Shown here piece by piece: positions 17,202 to 26,255 of a DNA stretch of 64,000 bases. Where the stretch lies: assembly GCF_003448965.1 (NCBI RefSeq), contig NZ_QRGC01000008.1:120036-184035 (forward strand), read 5' to 3'. The DNA is from Oceanicella sp. SM1341 (GTDB lineage: Bacteria > Pseudomonadota > Alphaproteobacteria > Rhodobacterales > Rhodobacteraceae). The stretch's first letter is position 1. Each line of letters starts with the position of its first letter. Below the pieces are notes generated by a model that was not told the origin of the DNA, ran no database searches, and worked only from the letters and a program-made list of their open reading frames with translations. The position numbers and the translations under genes are program-made.

Positions 17202-17415
17202 CACCCGAAACGTAAGCCTTGCGGCGCCCGACTGCCGCACCACCGACCTCATTCCATTGATTTAATTGATGTTTTCAGCCTGACCCGGCGATTTTGTCAC
17301 CGCACCCGAAAGGTAAGGGCTGCCGGGCCACCCGATCCGTAAGCCTGCGCCCCCCGATTCGTAAGGCTACGCGTCCCGAAATGTAGCGCGAACCCACCCG
17401 AAACGTATGGCTGCG
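17202..17415 (+). repeat. Iterons: six direct repeats of CCCGAAACGTAAGC type
   Basis: Degenerate copies begin near 17202, 17303, 17329, 17351, 17373 and 17395, with core CCCGAWWCGTAAGSCTGCG. The last four are spaced by exactly 22 bp, about two helical turns, so initiator molecules would bind one face of the DNA. Matches differ: GAAACGTAAGCC, GAAAGGTAAGGG, GATCCGTAAGCC, GATTCGTAAGGC, GAAATGTAGCGC and GAAACGTATGGC. A shorter fragment, ACGACGTAAGCC, lies near 17169. This is the expected binding array for the adjacent Rep_3 protein. Confidence 0.9.
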
Positions 17416-17545
17416 CGCGAAAACACCATATTCTGCAAGGGCTTGCCCGGCATGAATCTATGAATCCTATGAATCAGAACCCGACCAGGGTTTTTTGCAT
17501 CTGTTTTCATTGGGGATTCGCCGAAGCCGGTCGCACCGTCCCGAT

Positions 17546-17565
17546 CGCAACTCTTACGAAATGGG
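17546..17565 (-). promoter_or_regulatory. Inverted iteron near the parA promoter
   Basis: CGCAACTCTTACGAAATGGG is the reverse complement of CCCATTTCGTAAGAGTTGCG, matching the iteron core in opposite orientation. It is about 130 bp beyond the direct array, between it and parA. Inverted iteron halves often serve as initiator autoregulation sites; here it may link Rep binding to parAB expression. Inference. Confidence 0.6.
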
Positions 17566-17745
17566 ATGGAGCCGGGTCCCTCGAAGCTCCGAGGTGCGGA
17601 ATTCACGAGGCTGCGCCGTGCGGGACCGATATCGGGCGCCTCACCGCCCCACTTCCGGTTTTTGGGGCCCCGGCCGCGGATTTCCGAACTTTACCTTTCC
17701 GGGCACCTGGCGCACTCTGTGCCGAAACGATGCAGGAACCCGACG

Positions 17746-18948
17746 ATGGATACATCCGTTCTCTCCGCCATCTCGCTCACCGAACTGCGGCAGCTCACCT
17801 ATCGCGCCAACGCGGTGATCGAGCGTCTGCGCGAGCGTGTCTTCGCCCCCGGCACCCAGAAGGAGCTGGAACTGCGCTTCAACGTCCGCACCGCGGCCGA
17901 GATGGCCGGCCGCACCGAGAAGGCGATCCGCGACGCCGAGGCCGACGGCCGTCTGCCCGAGCCGGCGAAGGACCCCGAGACAAACCGCAGGCTGGGCTAT
18001 TCCCTCGCCGAGGTCAACCGCATGCGCACGGTCTTCGGCACCCTGCCGCACCGCGCGCCCGAAGACCCGCCTCTGGTACTCGCGGTGCAGAACTTCAAGG
18101 GCGGCGTCGGCAAGACCACCCTCGTCACCCATCTCGCGCAGTATTTCGCGCTCAAGGGCTACCGCGTCTGCGTGATCGACTGCGACAGCCAGGCCTCCAC
18201 CACCGCCGTCTTCGGCATGAACCCGGACGTGGACGTGAACGAGGAGGAGGACACGCTCTACCCCTTCCTGCGCCACGGCGGCCCGAAAACCCTGCATTAC
18301 GCCCTGCGCGCCACCTACTGGCCGGGCCTCGCGATCATCCCCGCCAACCTCGGCCTCTACGACGCGGAATACGAGTTTGCCGCCCGCATGGCGCGCGACC
18401 CCGCCTTCATCCTCGACCGGCTGCGGGAGGGGGTGGAGTCGATCTCCGACCAGTTCGACGTCATCCTGCTCGACCCGCCGCCGGCGCTCGGCATGCTCTC
18501 GCTCTCGGTGCTGCGCGCGGCCAACGCGCTGCTGATCCCGGCACCGCCGAGCAACATCGACTTCGCCTCCACGGTGCATTTCCTCAAGATGATGGAATCG
18601 ACCCTCGCCGAGCTCGAGCGCCACGGCGGCGAGCGCGCCTATTCCTTCGTGCGCATCATCGCCTCGAAGATGAACGACCAGAAATCCGCCCACCAGGCCA
18701 TCAAGCGCATGATGGACGCGGTGTTCCCGCAGGACATGCTGGGCGCCGTGCTCAAGGACAGTGCCGAGATCGACAACGCCTCGGCCAATCTCTCCACCGT
18801 CTACGAGATGACCGGGCCCGGCGTGCGCACCGAGACGCACCGCCGCGCGCGGGCCTATCTCGACGCGGTGGGCCGCGAGGTGGAGTTCCTTGCGCGCAAG
18901 ACCTGGCCGAGTCACCATGCCGCCCTGCGCAAGGAGGGACTGATATGA
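17746..18948 (+). CDS. parA: Plasmid partition ATPase ParA
   Basis: Walker-type ATPase that moves ParB-bound plasmid copies over the nucleoid. The 400-residue product has an N-terminal DNA-binding part (residues ~45-75, TAAEMAGRTEKAIRDAEADG, winged-helix-like) as in type Ia ParA proteins, which often repress their own promoter. The deviant Walker A KGGVGKTT is at about 118-125, and VCVIDCDSQASTT and VILLDPPPALG follow. I chose the ATG at 17746 over an upstream alternative at 17566 because GCAGGA precedes it at good spacing and the extension reads like non-coding DNA. Its stop overlaps parB by ATGA. Confidence 0.93.
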   Translation: MDTSVLSAISLTELRQLTYRANAVIERLRERVFAPGTQKELELRFNVRTAAEMAGRTEKAIRDAEADGRLPEPAKDPETNRRLGYSLAEVNRMRTVFGTLPHRAPEDPPLVLAVQNFKGGVGKTTLVTHLAQYFALKGYRVCVIDCDSQASTTAVFGMNPDVDVNEEEDTLYPFLRHGGPKTLHYALRATYWPGLAIIPANLGLYDAEYEFAARMARDPAFILDRLREGVESISDQFDVILLDPPPALGMLSLSVLRAANALLIPAPPSNIDFASTVHFLKMMESTLAELERHGGERAYSFVRIIASKMNDQKSAHQAIKRMMDAVFPQDMLGAVLKDSAEIDNASANLSTVYEMTGPGVRTETHRRARAYLDAVGREVEFLARKTWPSHHAALRKEGLI

Positions 18949-19925
18949 GCAAGCGTCACAAGGCGATCTTCGACGATGTCCTGAAGGGGCTCGACACCGA
19001 CGCCCCGGTGGAGCCCGCCGCCGCCCCGGCGCGCGCCCTGAAGCGCTCCAACGCGCTGGCCGAGATCGGCGAACGCGAGGAGAAGGTGCTGCGCTGGGTC
19101 GACCCCGCGCGCTGCCGGATGTGGGAGCGCCACAACCGCGCCTACGGGCTGCTGACGGAGGAGAACTGCGCCGATCTCATCCAGGGCATCCGCGCCCAGG
19201 GGCAGCAGGAATTCCCCGCCATCGTGCGCCGGGTGACGGGCGAGGAGGGGGTGGATTACGAGGTGATCTGCGGTGCGCGCCGGCACTTCGCCATCTCCTG
19301 GCTGCGGGCGAACAACTACCCCGGCTTCCGCTATCTCGTCGAGGTGCGCGAGCTCAGCGACGAGGAGGCCTTCCGCCTCTCCGACATCGAGAACCGCGAC
19401 CGCGAGGACCTCTCGGACTACGAGCGCGCCATCGATTATGCCCGGGCGCTCGACCTCTATTACGACGGCCGGCAGAAGGCGATGGCGCAGCGGCTGGACG
19501 TCTCGGAAGGCTGGCTGTCGCGCTTCCTGCAGCTCGCCCGGCTGCCCGAGGAGATCGTCTCCGCCTGGCCCTCGGTGCGCGAGTTGCGCGAGCTTCACGC
19601 CCGCAGCCTGAAGCCGTTCCTGGCCGCCGAGGACAGCCGCGCCCGGGTGCTCGACGCGGCGGTGGAGCTGCGCGACGCCCAGGCCTCGGCGCGGCTCTCG
19701 GGGCAGGGCGGGGTGCCGGTGGCGGAGGTGCTCACCCGGCTGCGCAAGGCGGGCGAGGGCAAGGCCGCGCCGCGCAAGGCGGCCGACAAGGGCGAGGCCC
19801 TGGCGCGCGGGGTGATCCTGCGCCGGAAGGGGCGCAAGAGCGTGGTCGAGATCGACGGTTCGGTGTCGGAGGCGGAGCTGCGCAAGGCCTTCGAGGCGTT
19901 GATTGCCGCACGGTCGCGGGTGTGA
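18945..19925 (+). CDS. parB: Plasmid partition protein ParB
   Basis: Centromere-binding CTPase switch protein, 326 residues. The N-terminal ParB/Srx domain has the variant CTP-binding motif CGARRHFA (near residue 109, GERR in many homologues) and ENRDREDLSDYERA. A helix-turn-helix follows (QKAMAQRLDVSEGWLSRFLQ, ~175-195) and a C-terminal dimerisation region from about residue 250. It overlaps parA by four bases. An 18-bp palindrome begins one base after its stop codon and is the most likely binding site. Confidence 0.93.
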   Translation: MSKRHKAIFDDVLKGLDTDAPVEPAAAPARALKRSNALAEIGEREEKVLRWVDPARCRMWERHNRAYGLLTEENCADLIQGIRAQGQQEFPAIVRRVTGEEGVDYEVICGARRHFAISWLRANNYPGFRYLVEVRELSDEEAFRLSDIENRDREDLSDYERAIDYARALDLYYDGRQKAMAQRLDVSEGWLSRFLQLARLPEEIVSAWPSVRELRELHARSLKPFLAAEDSRARVLDAAVELRDAQASARLSGQGGVPVAEVLTRLRKAGEGKAAPRKAADKGEALARGVILRRKGRKSVVEIDGSVSEAELRKAFEALIAARSRV

Positions 19926-19926
19926 G

Positions 19927-19944
19927 AATTGCCAATTGGCAATT
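19927..19944. promoter_or_regulatory. 18-bp perfect palindrome, candidate parS (copy 2)
   Basis: AATTGCCAATTGGCAATT, identical to 16085-16102, directly after the parB stop. It is followed by three more T residues, so weak terminator activity is an alternative, but the identical twin beside the rep stop without a T-run favours a ParB-binding site. Confidence 0.65.
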
Positions 19945-20658
19945 TTTGCGGAAGTGCTTTGTAACATATTGAAAACGCATGGAAAACAGATCTGATAGAG
20001 CTTACTTCTGGCTATAGTTTCCTGCCGCTGGAAAGTGGCAACGGCAGGGCAGGGGGGAAGACAAGCGGCGCGCCGGGACAAGGCGCGCCGCTTGTCCTTC
20101 CGGGGCTGCGTGCATGGCTCGGGCCTCCCGCCCGGGCGACCAGCCCGGGCCGCGCCCGACCCTCCCCCGGGAGGGCGCGATGGCGATGCCAGGTGTCGCA
20201 CAGTCCTCGTCCGGGGCTTTCGCGATAAACCGCTGACCACGGGCGTGAGTGCGCCCACCCAGGCTCGGGCGCGTCCCTTCGCGCCCGGCTCGGAACGAGG
20301 AGGGGCTCGCGCCGCGGCAGGTTCCGCCGCCGCTTTCTGAGCCCCGAACGGGCAGGCTTTGACGTCAGGCCGCCGGTGGCAACGACGAGTCCCCCGGTCC
20401 GGCAACGGGTGGCCGCCTCGCGGGCCTCGGAACCGGTCGCGGCCGGTGGGGCAGGGGGCCTCTGTTCCCCCCCTGTCATCCTTCGCACCAGGCCCTTGCA
20501 ACCGTCCACTTCGAAACCTGCCCGCGGCGCACCGCCCGGGGCCCTGCCGCAGCGGGGCCGCCTCGGCGCAGGGCCGCAAGGCCCTGTGCGACGGCCGTCG
20601 AGGTGAGGGGGCGAAGCCCCCTCGGCGAGGCGGCCGTGGCCGGGCCGGGACGGAAAGG
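19945..20658. other. Intergenic region between parB and the RND operon
   Basis: No credible gene in about 700 bp. Positions 19945-20035 are AT-rich and could be a boundary of the replication module. An inverted copy of the 200-bp repeat fills about 20116-20295. The rest is GC-rich. Open frames crossing the region are GC artefacts. Confidence 0.7.
20116..20295 (-). repeat. Second single inverted copy of the 200-bp intergenic repeat
   Basis: Minus-strand reading shows GCGAAGGGACGCGCCCGAG, GGGTGGGCGCACTCACGCCC, GGTTTATCGCGAAAGCCCC, GGCATCGCCATCGCGCCCTC and GGTCGGGCGCGGCCCGGGC in the same order as the array at 7042-7880. With the copy at 10740-10925 this makes three separate loci in 13 kb, always intergenic. 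Confidence 0.88.
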
Positions 20659-20687
20659 AAAACGGCCCGCCGGGGAGGGCGGGCCGT
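20659..20687 (-). terminator. Rho-independent terminator of the RND operon
   Basis: On the minus strand ACGGCCCGCC pairs with GGCGGGCCGT across a six-base loop (CTCCCC), followed by a short T-run and TTTCC. It begins 24 bp after the stop codon of the RND permease gene. Confidence 0.8.
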
Positions 20688-20710
20688 GTGGCAGGTCAGG
20701 CGGCGGGAGA

Positions 20711-23700
20711 TCAGGCGGCGGGGGGTGTCTCCTCGGGCGGGGCCTTGGGGCGGGCGCCGGGGCGCAGGCGTTCGCGCAGGCCCTGGAAGAACACGTAGAG
20801 CGGCGGGATGGCGAAGATGCCCAGCAGCGAGGCGAAGATCATGCCGCCGAACACCGGCGTGCCCACCGCCCGCCGGGCGAGCTCGGAGGCGCCGCTGGCC
20901 GTCACCAGCGGGTAGAGCCCGAGGATGAAGGCCAGCGAGGTCATCATCACCGGGCGGAAGCGCAGCCGCGCCCCCTCCGCCGCCGCCTGTCGGAGCGGCA
21001 CGCCGTGCTCGCGCTGCTCCTTGGCGAACTCCACGATCAGGATGCCGTTCTTCGCCGCGAGGCCGATCAGCACCACCATGCCGATCTGGGCGTAGAGGTC
21101 GAGCGGCAGCCCGGCTATCAGCAGCGCCCCCACCGCGCCGGTGATCGCCACCGAGACCGAGAGCAGCACCGGGATCGGGATGGTCCAGCTCTCGTAGAGC
21201 GCCACGAGGAACAGGAAGGCGAAGAGCACCGCCAGCCCGAGGATCACCGGCAGCGCGCCCTCGGTGCGCTTCTCCTGGAAGGCGGTGTCGGTCCACTCGC
21301 CGGAGAAGCCGGCGGGCAGGGTGGAGGCGGCCACCTGCTCCATCGCGGCGAGCGACTCGCCCGAGGAGACACCGGGCGCCGGCCCGCCCATCACCGTCAC
21401 GGCGCGGGCATTGTTGTAGCGGATGAGCGCCGGCGGCCCCACCACCGGGCGCACCTCCACGAGGCTGCGCAGCGGCACCATCTCGCCCGTGTCGGAGCGC
21501 ACGTTGATGCGGTAGATGTCGTCGATGCTGTCGCGGTCGGCCGCCTCGGCCTGGACCTGCACCTGCCAGGTGCGGCCGTAGAGGTTCATGTCGTTCACGT
21601 AGAGCCCGCCGAGCGCGGCCTGCAGCTGGGTGAAGATGTCGGAAATGTTCACCCCGAGGATGCGCGCCTTGTCGCGGTCGATGTCGAGGTAGACCGAGGG
21701 CGTGGTGGCCGAGTAGGTGGAGAACACCCGCGAGAGGTCGGGGCTCTGGTTGGCCGCCACGATGAGGCCGCGCAGGGCCTGGGCCAGTTCCTCCGGCGTG
21801 CCGCCGCCCTGGTCCTTCATCATGTAGGTGAAGCCGCCGCCGGTGCCGAGCCCGACGATGGGGGGCGGGGCGAGCGGCACCACCGCGCCGCCGCGGATGG
21901 TGGCGAGCTTGGGCCCCAGCCGGGCGATCAGCGCGTCGGTGCCGTTCTCCGGCCCCGGGCGCTCGGCGAAGGGCTTGAGGGTGAGCACGATGAAGCCCGA
22001 GCTCGACTGGGAGTAGCCGTCGAGGAAGTTCAGCCCGGTGACCGAGGTGATGTCCTCGATGGCGTCCTCCTGCTTCAGGATCGCCTCGGCCTGGGCGATC
22101 ACCTCCGAGGTGCGGGTGACCGAGGCGCCGTCGGGCAGGCGGACCACGATGAAGAAGCCGCCCTGGTCGTCGGAGGGCAGGAAGCCGGTGGGGGTGACCT
22201 TGATCATCGACCAGATCGCCCCGCCGGCCACCGCGGCGATGAGCAGCCCCACCACCGAGACGCGCACGAGGCGCACCACCACGTTGCCGTAGCCGTCGCG
22301 CAGCCCGTCGATCCCGCGCGAGACGCGGGCCATGATGCCGCGCTTGGGCCCGTGCGAGGGGCGCAGCAGCACGGCGCAGAGCGCGGGCGAGAGGGTGAGC
22401 GCGTTGATCGCCGAGAGCACCATCGACACCGAGACGGTGACCGCGAACTGGCGGAACAGCTCGCCCGAGATGCCGGGAATGAAGCCGATGGGCACGAAGA
22501 CTGAGAGCAGCACCAGGGTGATGGCGATGATCGGCGCGGTGATCTCGCGCATCGCCTGCTTGGTGGCCTGGGCCGGGCTGAGATGGGGGTTTTCCTCCAT
22601 CACCCGCTCGACGTTCTCCACCACCACGATCGCGTCGTCGACCACGATGCCGATGGCGAGCACGAGGGCGAGCAGCGACACGGAGTTGGCCGAGTAGCCG
22701 AGCGCGTTGAGCGCGATGAAGGCGCCCACCAGGCTCACCGGCACGGCGACGGTGGGGATGATCGTGGCGCGGAAGTTGCCGAGGAAGATGAACACCACCG
22801 CGACCACCAGCACGAAGGCCTCGATGAGGGTTTTCTGCACCTCCTCGATGGTGGAGGTGACGAAGGCCGTGGGGTCGTAGGTGACCTTCCAGTCCATGTC
22901 CTCGGGGAAGGATTTCGCCAGTTCGCCCACCTGGGCGCGCACGGAATCGAGCGCCTCGAGGGCGTTGGCGCCGGGGGCCTGGTAGATGGCGACCACGGCC
23001 GCGTCGCCGCCGTTGAAGGTGGTGGAACGGTCGAGGTTTGCCGCACCGAGCTCGACCCGCGCCACCTCGCCGAGGCGGAGCACCGAGCCGTCGGGGTTGG
23101 TGCGCAGCACGATGTTCTCGAACTCCTCCACCGTGGCGAGCCGGCCCTTGGTGCGCACGTTGAACTGCAGGGCCTGGTCGTCGGAGATCGGGCGGGCGCC
23201 GATGCGGCCCACCGCCGCCTGCACGTTCTGCGACTGGATGGCGGCGGCGATGTCGGCGTTGGTGAGGCCGAGGCCGGTGAGCCGGTCGGTGTCGGTCCAG
23301 ACCCGCATCGCGTAGTCCTGCGGGCCCCAGAGCATCGCGTCGCCCACGCCGGGGGTGGAGCGGATCTGGTCGAGGATGTTGATGGTGACGTAGTTGGACA
23401 GGAACAGCGGGTCATGCGTGGCGTTCGGCGAGGAGAAGGCGATCACGCCCAGCAGGGCGGAGGATTTCTTCTTCACCGTGATGCCGCTGCGCTGCACCTC
23501 GTCGGGCAGCTTGGAGGTGGCGACCTGCACGCGGTTGTTCACGTTGACCGTGTTGATGTCGGGGTCGGTGCCGAGCTCGAAGGAGACGGTGAGCGTGTAG
23601 GTGCCGTCGTCCCCGCTGACCGATTTCATGTAGATCGCGTCGGAGACGCCGACCACCTGGGCCTCGATGGGCTGGGCGACGGTTTCCTCCACCACCTGGG

Positions 23701-23863
23701 AGGAGGCGCCGGGGTAGAAGGCCGAGACCTGCACCTGCGGCGGCACGATGTCGGGGTATTGCGCCACCGGGATCGACATGAGCGAGAGCAGCCCGGCGAT
23801 GGTGGTGACGATGGCGATGACGATGGCGAAGCGCGGGCGGTCGACGAAGAGGCTTGAGAGCAT
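20711..23863 (-). CDS. RND multidrug efflux permease (HAE1, AcrB/MexB type)
   Basis: Proton-driven inner-membrane pump of 1050 residues, the family's normal length, exporting drugs or other amphiphiles through a tripartite complex. Twelve membrane helices with two large periplasmic loops are expected; [20 protein letters not shown] starts helix 1, and the proton-relay aspartates are visible in helix 4 ([20 protein letters not shown] near residue 400). [20 protein letters not shown] is the usual porter-domain start. The ATG at 23863 is three bases after the adaptor gene's stop. No outer-membrane channel gene is adjacent, so a TolC-like protein encoded elsewhere must complete the pump. Confidence 0.95.
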   Translation of the reverse strand: MLSSLFVDRPRFAIVIAIVTTIAGLLSLMSIPVAQYPDIVPPQVQVSAFYPGASSQVVEETVAQPIEAQVVGVSDAIYMKSVSGDDGTYTLTVSFELGTDPDINTVNVNNRVQVATSKLPDEVQRSGITVKKKSSALLGVIAFSSPNATHDPLFLSNYVTINILDQIRSTPGVGDAMLWGPQDYAMRVWTDTDRLTGLGLTNADIAAAIQSQNVQAAVGRIGARPISDDQALQFNVRTKGRLATVEEFENIVLRTNPDGSVLRLGEVARVELGAANLDRSTTFNGGDAAVVAIYQAPGANALEALDSVRAQVGELAKSFPEDMDWKVTYDPTAFVTSTIEEVQKTLIEAFVLVVAVVFIFLGNFRATIIPTVAVPVSLVGAFIALNALGYSANSVSLLALVLAIGIVVDDAIVVVENVERVMEENPHLSPAQATKQAMREITAPIIAITLVLLSVFVPIGFIPGISGELFRQFAVTVSVSMVLSAINALTLSPALCAVLLRPSHGPKRGIMARVSRGIDGLRDGYGNVVVRLVRVSVVGLLIAAVAGGAIWSMIKVTPTGFLPSDDQGGFFIVVRLPDGASVTRTSEVIAQAEAILKQEDAIEDITSVTGLNFLDGYSQSSSGFIVLTLKPFAERPGPENGTDALIARLGPKLATIRGGAVVPLAPPPIVGLGTGGGFTYMMKDQGGGTPEELAQALRGLIVAANQSPDLSRVFSTYSATTPSVYLDIDRDKARILGVNISDIFTQLQAALGGLYVNDMNLYGRTWQVQVQAEAADRDSIDDIYRINVRSDTGEMVPLRSLVEVRPVVGPPALIRYNNARAVTVMGGPAPGVSSGESLAAMEQVAASTLPAGFSGEWTDTAFQEKRTEGALPVILGLAVLFAFLFLVALYESWTIPIPVLLSVSVAITGAVGALLIAGLPLDLYAQIGMVVLIGLAAKNGILIVEFAKEQREHGVPLRQAAAEGARLRFRPVMMTSLAFILGLYPLVTASGASELARRAVGTPVFGGMIFASLLGIFAIPPLYVFFQGLRERLRPGARPKAPPEETPPAA

Positions 23864-23866
23864 GGA

Positions 23867-24988
23867 TCAGGACTTTCCGGCCGGAGCGGCGGAGACGGGC
23901 GCGCCGGGCTGCACCCGCTCGAGCCCCTCGGTGATCACCTGGTCGCCCTCGGAGAGCCCGCTCTCGACCACCACGCCGGTGCCGTGCTGGGGCCCGAGCT
24001 TGAGCCGCGCCTGGGTCGCCTTGCCGTCGGTCACGGTGAAGACGTAGATGCCGTCCTTGTCCGACAGCAGGGCGGACTGGGGGATGACGATCTTCTCCTC
24101 CGGGGTCTTCTCGGAGAGGTTGACGGTGACCAGCTCGCCATCGCGCAGGGCGCCGTCGGGGTTGGGCATCACCGCTCGGGCGAGCACGGTGTCGGTGGAG
24201 CGGGAGACCGAGACGTCGAGGAAGTCGATGGTGCCGGTCTGGGCGTAGGTGGTGCCGTCGGAGAAGCCGAGCTGCACGGCGATGTCGCCGGCGCCCTTGG
24301 GGTCTCCGCCCGCCATGCGGTAGGCGCGCAGCACGCGCTGGCTGATGGGGAAGGTGACGTAGATCGGGTCTTCCGAGACGATGGTGGTGAGCACGCCGCT
24401 GTCCGGCCCCACCACGTTGCCCTTGGTGACCGCGGTGCGGCCGATGCGCCCGGAGATGGGGGCGGTGATCTCGGTGTAGCCGAGGTTGATCTTCGCCTTG
24501 GCGAGGGCGGCCTCGTCGGAGGTGATGCGGCCGGCGGCCTCGTCGGCGGAGGCCTGGGCCTCGTCGCGCCGGGCGACGGTGCCGGCATCGCGATCGGCGA
24601 GCTGCTGGGCGCGGTCGAGCTGCACCTGGGCGAGCTTCAGGGCCGCCTGGTCCTGCGCCAGCGCGCCCTGGGCCTGGTTCACGGCCGCCTCGAACTCGCC
24701 CTTCTCGATGCGGTAGAGCACGTCGCCTTCCTTCACCTCCGTGCCGTCGGTGAACAGCACCTGCTCGAGGAAGCCGGTGACGCGGGCGCGCAGCTCAACG
24801 CGCTCGGTGGCCTCGATGCGGCCCACGACGTCGAGGGTCTGGGAGACGTCCTGCATCGCGGCCGGCACGGTGGTGACGGGCACCGCGGCGGGTGCCGCGC
24901 CGGATTGCTGCGCCGCGGAGGGCTGCGGCAGGAAGCAGGCGAATAACAGGGCAAGAAAAAGGCAGAAAGTGGCGATATTGTGGCGCAT
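23867..24988 (-). CDS. RND efflux periplasmic adaptor (membrane fusion protein)
   Basis: Links the RND pump to an outer-membrane channel. About 373 residues. A signal peptide (LFLALLFACFLPQPSAAQQ) precedes the lipoyl/barrel-sandwich half (VELRARVTGFLEQVLFTDGT near residue 70), a long alpha-helical hairpin (AVNQAQGALAQDQAALKLAQ, ~105-175), then the second lipoyl half (GYTEITAPISGRIGRTAV) and beta-barrel. I prefer the ATG at 24988 because GAGG lies nine bases upstream; two further in-frame ATGs at 24997 and 25012 are possible. The pump gene follows after three bases. No local TetR repressor is encoded. Confidence 0.92.
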   Translation of the reverse strand: MRHNIATFCLFLALLFACFLPQPSAAQQSGAAPAAVPVTTVPAAMQDVSQTLDVVGRIEATERVELRARVTGFLEQVLFTDGTEVKEGDVLYRIEKGEFEAAVNQAQGALAQDQAALKLAQVQLDRAQQLADRDAGTVARRDEAQASADEAAGRITSDEAALAKAKINLGYTEITAPISGRIGRTAVTKGNVVGPDSGVLTTIVSEDPIYVTFPISQRVLRAYRMAGGDPKGAGDIAVQLGFSDGTTYAQTGTIDFLDVSVSRSTDTVLARAVMPNPDGALRDGELVTVNLSEKTPEEKIVIPQSALLSDKDGIYVFTVTDGKATQARLKLGPQHGTGVVVESGLSEGDQVITEGLERVQPGAPVSAAPAGKS

Positions 24989-25297
24989 CGAATACATCCT
25001 CGAGTCTTGCAAGCTTCTGGACAGGTGCAGGATTTCGCGACAGATGCACGGAGCGCCCGTCGCTGATCAAGAAGTTTCTCCCGATGAGGTGCGGAATTGA
25101 CCTCCACTCGCCCGGGCAGCCGGGCTCACGCGCAGCATAGCAGAGCCGCGCGCGGTGCGGGGGGAAATCGGCAACCCCGCGGTTGAACGGGGGGCGCGGG
25201 GGTGGCGCGGAGGCCGGGCGGCGCGAGGCCCCGGCTCGTGGGCCGGGGCAGCGGGGCGCCGCGGCTCAGGCTGCGCGAGGCGGCGGGGCGCCGCGGC
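24989..25297. other. Intergenic region between efflux adaptor and SMP-30 gene
   Basis: The first part holds the adaptor gene's ribosome site and presumably its promoter. A hairpin GCCCCGGC-N6-GCCGGGGC at 25228-25249 repeats the element found at 14588 and 14739. A 25-bp direct repeat starts at 25251 and again at 25283; the second copy covers the stop codon of the SMP-30 gene. No gene. Confidence 0.7.
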
Positions 25298-26131
25298 TCA
25301 GGCTGCGGGTTTCCAGTAGGGCAGGGGGGGCACCGGGGCGGCGAGGGCCGCGGCCGCGAGGGGGCCGTGCTTGGCGGTGAGGAACAGCCGGCCCCCGGCG
25401 AAGGCGGGCTTGGTGGGCGTGGCCGAGGGGGTGGCATGGCGGGCGCGGTGCGTGCCGTCGGGCGCGAAGACATGCAGGGCGCCGCCGTCCACCCCCGCGA
25501 TCCAGTAATCGCCGGCGCTGTCGATGGCGGCACCGTCGGGGCGGCCGTCGGGGCCGGCGAGGGTGGCGAAGGGCCGGCGGGGCCCGGGCGCGGCACCGGT
25601 GAGCGGCAGGGTCCAGACATGGCGCTGGGAGGGGTGGGAATCCGACAGCCAGAGCCGGGTGAGCCCGGCGTCGACCGCGAGCCCGTTGGGGGTGGAGAGC
25701 CCGTCGAGCAGGCGCTCGGGCCCTTCCGGGCCGAAGCGGTAGAGCGCGCCGAGCGGGCGGGTGACGGTGATGTCCATCGTCGCGGCCCAGAGCCGGCCGG
25801 CGGCATCGACCGTGGCGTCGTTGAACCGGGTGCCGGGGGCCTCGAGGGGCAGGATGCGGGTGAAGCGGGCGGTGCCGGGGGAGAAGGCGAAGATGCCGCT
25901 CTCCATGCCCACAGCCGGCGCGCCCGGGCCGGTGAGCACCACGAAGCCCGGTTCCTCCGGCGTGGGCCAGGCGGCGGTGGCGCCGCTGGCGGGGTCGGTG
26001 CGCAGCAGGCGGCGGCCGGCGATGTCGACCCACCAGAGGCAGCCCTCGAGGGGGCACCAGAACGGGCTCTCGCCCAGCTCGGCCGTGGTGTCGCTGGCGG
26101 GGGTGAAGCTCAGGCCGGGGGACGGGGGCAG
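25298..26131 (-). CDS. SMP-30/gluconolactonase family lactonase
   Basis: Metal-dependent beta-propeller that hydrolyses sugar lactones to sugar acids, about 277 residues. Family features are AELGESPFW with the metal-binding glutamate near the N-terminus, FNDATVDAAGRLWAATMD, STPNGLAVDAGLTRLWLSDS with the metal-binding asparagine, and GRPDGAAIDSAGDYWIAGVD with the aspartate. The start is unsure: no ATG lies in frame near the conserved core, and I propose the CTG at 26131, which follows GAGGAGGAG at correct spacing. A longer in-frame extension would run through the divergent promoter. Next to a DctPQM importer, it suggests use of a sugar lactone or acid. Confidence 0.85.
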   Translation of the reverse strand: MPPSPGLSFTPASDTTAELGESPFWCPLEGCLWWVDIAGRRLLRTDPASGATAAWPTPEEPGFVVLTGPGAPAVGMESGIFAFSPGTARFTRILPLEAPGTRFNDATVDAAGRLWAATMDITVTRPLGALYRFGPEGPERLLDGLSTPNGLAVDAGLTRLWLSDSHPSQRHVWTLPLTGAAPGPRRPFATLAGPDGRPDGAAIDSAGDYWIAGVDGGALHVFAPDGTHRARHATPSATPTKPAFAGGRLFLTAKHGPLAAAALAAPVPPLPYWKPAA

Positions 26132-26168
26132 GGGGGCTCCTCCTCGGGGCGGGGCATGCAGAAACCGG

Positions 26169-26225
26169 TTGACAGGCCAGTGATCGCAGACCCAGTATCC
26201 GAGCGCAACAAAAATATCAGTTGCG
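26169..26225 (+). promoter_or_regulatory. Promoter and operator-like dyad upstream of the DctPQM operon
   Basis: TTGACA at 26169-26174 is followed 18 bp later by CAGTAT, a plausible -35/-10 pair. Just downstream CGCAAC (26204-26209) and GTTGCG (26220-26225) form a dyad around a ten-base AT-rich spacer. The placement fits a repressor site, perhaps for the GntR protein encoded at the end of this operon. Inference. Confidence 0.5.
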
Positions 26226-26255
26226 GAAAAATCATAATTACACGGGAGGAAGACC

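Larger units (their letters stand above)
17128..17745. other. Replication origin region (oriV) between rep and parA
   Basis: Non-coding 618 bp, much AT-richer than its surroundings. It holds a 22-bp-spaced iteron array at 17202-17415, an AT-rich stretch around 17251-17275 (CCATTGATTTAATTGATG) that could melt, three direct repeats of ATGAATC at 17452, 17460 and 17469, a T-run near 17490, and an inverted iteron at 17546-17565. I found no good DnaA box. The parA open frame could be extended upstream to 17566, but the conserved start is at 17746. Confidence 0.85.

Noticed and set aside
17566..17745. 60-codon N-terminal extension of ParA
   Set aside because: It begins inside the inverted iteron, lacks family similarity, and a proper ribosome site precedes 17746.
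19927..19949. Palindrome after parB as a terminator
   Set aside because: The stem is AT-rich, and the identical copy after rep lacks the T-run; a ParB site explains both.
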